In this document: in pieces, positions 62,278 to 64,000 of the stretch
Numbering within the stretch: the stretch's first letter is position 1
Layout of the letters: every line of letters starts with the position of its first letter
Source of the DNA: Okapia johnstoni
Lineage: Eukaryota; Chordata; Mammalia; Artiodactyla; Giraffidae
Assembly: GCA_024291935.2 (NCBI GenBank)
Contig: JAGTYA010000026.1
Span: 6,304,001-6,368,000 of the forward strand
Direction: 5' to 3'
DNA length: 64,000 nucleotides
The notes under the pieces: model-generated
The model's input: only the letters and a program-made list of their open reading frames with translations
The model's database searches: none
Told to the model about the DNA's origin: nothing
Made by a program: the position numbers and the translations under genes

Positions 62278-63049
62278 CTGGGGGAGGGGCATGTGCCCGT
62301 CAGGGTTGGGGCAGCAGCTTATGGCCCTCCCACCCATTCTTCTCTGGTGTGTGCTTCACACATGGGGATCGACCCAGATGAAGCTTGCTGCAAAGGTAGA
62401 GAAACTGAGGCCCAGAGAGGAGTGGGGCCTGGCCCAAGGTCACACAACAGTTTGGGATGGAATTCTAGTGTGCTGATGCCCACTTCAGAACATGTCTACT
62501 ACACCTCCATCCAGAACATCCCAAGAGGTAGTGTCTTGTCTGCAGGCCCTGTGCTGAACACTGGGCCCCAGAAGCCTGGGACACAGTCCCTGTCTGGGAG
62601 GAACCCCAGGCTTAGAAAGACAACTGTGAACTGCATTCCAGGGTGATCAGGGCTGCGGAGTACAGAACCTGGGGTGGGTGCCTGATCCAGCATAGGGTGG
62701 GGATGGGGAGTTCATGCTGGACACGGAGCAGGTGTTTGTCTGGTGAACAAATGGGGGGAAGGGCAGTGGGACCAGCAGGTACAGTGGCAGAGGGTTGGAA
62801 GAACAAGGAACATTCAGGAAGCTGTAGGTTTTATGGGGCTAGAGTGAAAGTGTAAGCTAAGTAGGAATGGTGAACGATGGGCTGGAGGGGTCAGCAGCGC
62901 CAGACGTGGGTGCCTTGTAAAGCAGAGCCAGATCTTTGGACTTGAACACAAACGTACAAGGGAGCCATTGAGCGGGGGCTGTCAGGTTGATGTTCTAGGG
63001 TTGATCGAGCAGGAAGTACATACTGGCTAACAGTCCCAGCCAAGACATA

Positions 63050-63250
63050 CACGATGCTTCCTTTATGCCAACAGGCTTTATGTTTAATAACTCATTTAAC
63101 GCTTGCAATAGCCTGATGATGTAGGAGCTGTATTATCACTTTCGTTTTGCAGATGAGGAAACTGAGACAGATTACATGACTTGTCCAAGGCCACGTAGCT
63201 AGTTAGTGGCAAGCCAGGATTCTAAACCACTTAGGTTCCAGAGTTAAAAT
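63050..63250 (-). repeat. MIR SINE
   Basis: 'tttaataactcatttaacgcttgcaatagcc', 'ttgcagatgaggaaactgagac' and 'aaggccacgtagctagttagtgg' give a nearly full reverse MIR. Confidence 0.8.
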
Positions 63251-63958
63251 TTTAAACATTTTACTACACTCAAGCCAGACCAGTCAGGGGACTTTTGGAT
63301 GTTGGGGGTGCAGGCTAGGTGCTGGGGGCTGGTAGGCAAGGCACGGCGATGAGTGAAGAGAGGGCAGTGGGGATGCAGAAGTGTGGATGGGCTCCAGAGC
63401 TATTTAGAAGCCAGACTCCAGAGGGCTTGAACGGCAGTGAAGTAGAGGCAGAGGGGCCCAAGGCGACTTTGGGTGTTGGGGCATCTGGTGGTGGGCACTG
63501 TCTTCATTGGGATGGGAATTCTTAGGGAGCAGGTGTTTCAGAGAATGACGAGATGGACCTGAGGGGAGCTAGCCTGGGAGGAAGGCTGGCAGAGGAGCCT
63601 TCTGGGGTCCCCTCCCCTCAGCACCAGCCCCAGGATGAGGCAGCGGGCCCACCACCCCCAAGCATCCCAGACCCCATAAGGCTCGAAGCGAGAGAACATG
63701 GGCTTCCTGGAGGGAGCTGGGGCCATCTGGAGCAGCTCCCCCAATTCCCCCCCAACTCTGGGCAGCTGCCTGCATGTTAGGCACAGCAACGGGGTCCAGC
63801 AGGGAGCAGAAGGGTGCCGTCTGTCTGCCCCAGAGCTGGCACCACCAGCAGGCGGCGGGTGTCGCGCCTCCCACCCCCCAGGCTGCCTGGCGCTGACTCA
63901 GCCCCCTGGAACAAACAACCCCCATGGTGACAGCAGACACGCGTCACTCACCACCAAG

Positions 63959-63972
63959 GTTGCCTAGCGACC
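63959..63972. promoter_or_regulatory. RFX X-box-like element near the window end
   Basis: GTTGCCTAGCGACC matches the X-box with a one-base spacer at 11 of 12 positions. It lies on the upstream (promoter) side of the CNIH2 intron. Confidence 0.5.
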
Positions 63973-64000
63973 AGTGGGGCCTGGGCTCAGGGTCTGTGGT

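Larger units (their letters stand above)
62278..64000 (-). other. CNIH2: CNIH2 intron 1 (incomplete)
   Basis: No CNIH2 exon 1 was found here on the minus strand. The stretch holds a reverse MIR-like piece near 62390-62470, a clear reverse MIR at 63050-63250, GC-rich sequence from 63590 and an RFX X-box-like site at 63959-63972. Confidence 0.65.

Overview
The window is a gene-dense piece of a ruminant, most likely bovid, nuclear genome. Two observations point there: many ruminant-specific Bov-tA SINEs and BovB (RTE-clade) LINE fragments, and seven intron-bearing mammalian genes whose order matches human 11q13.2 (B4GAT1, BRMS1, RIN1, CD248, TMEM151A, YIF1A, CNIH2). Exon limits below were set by hand from GT/AG borders, reading phase and remembered mammalian proteins; no alignment was run.

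Layout. Positions 1-57 hold the 5' part of a tRNA-Ser(GCT) on the minus strand, cut by the window edge. A plus-strand series follows: B4GAT1 (2 exons, 634-2112), BRMS1 (9 coding exons, 5947-9648), RIN1 (10 coding exons, 11162-15806) and the single-exon CD248 (27320-29646). From 30 to 48 kb lies a repeat-rich intergenic block with an orphan CpG-rich segment at 31.0-32.45 kb. TMEM151A is on the minus strand (49590-53233, 2 coding exons), YIF1A on the plus strand (55929-59913, 8 exons), and CNIH2 on the minus strand (60935-62277, last five coding exons; exon 1 lies beyond position 64000).

The neighbours share synteny, not a pathway. B4GAT1 primes the laminin-binding glycan of alpha-dystroglycan in the Golgi. 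BRMS1 is a SIN3-HDAC corepressor subunit. RIN1 is a RAS effector, Rab5 exchange factor and ABL activator. CD248 (endosialin) is a stromal and pericyte surface glycoprotein. TMEM151A is a neuronal membrane protein. YIF1A works in ER-Golgi traffic. CNIH2 is an AMPA-receptor auxiliary subunit.

Most notable irregularities: a two-base G-tract expansion in the CD248 signal-peptide codons that puts the ATG out of frame with the protein; a near-identical duplicate of the 3' part of YIF1A exon 4 inside its intron 2, forming a potential in-frame cryptic exon; an in-frame open, polyalanine-coding 5' leader of TMEM151A; a split REST/RE1-like site between TMEM151A and YIF1A; CTCF and RFX motif matches; and nested SINE insertions with intact target-site duplications. 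I saw no viral, bacterial, CRISPR or clearly new multi-gene system.
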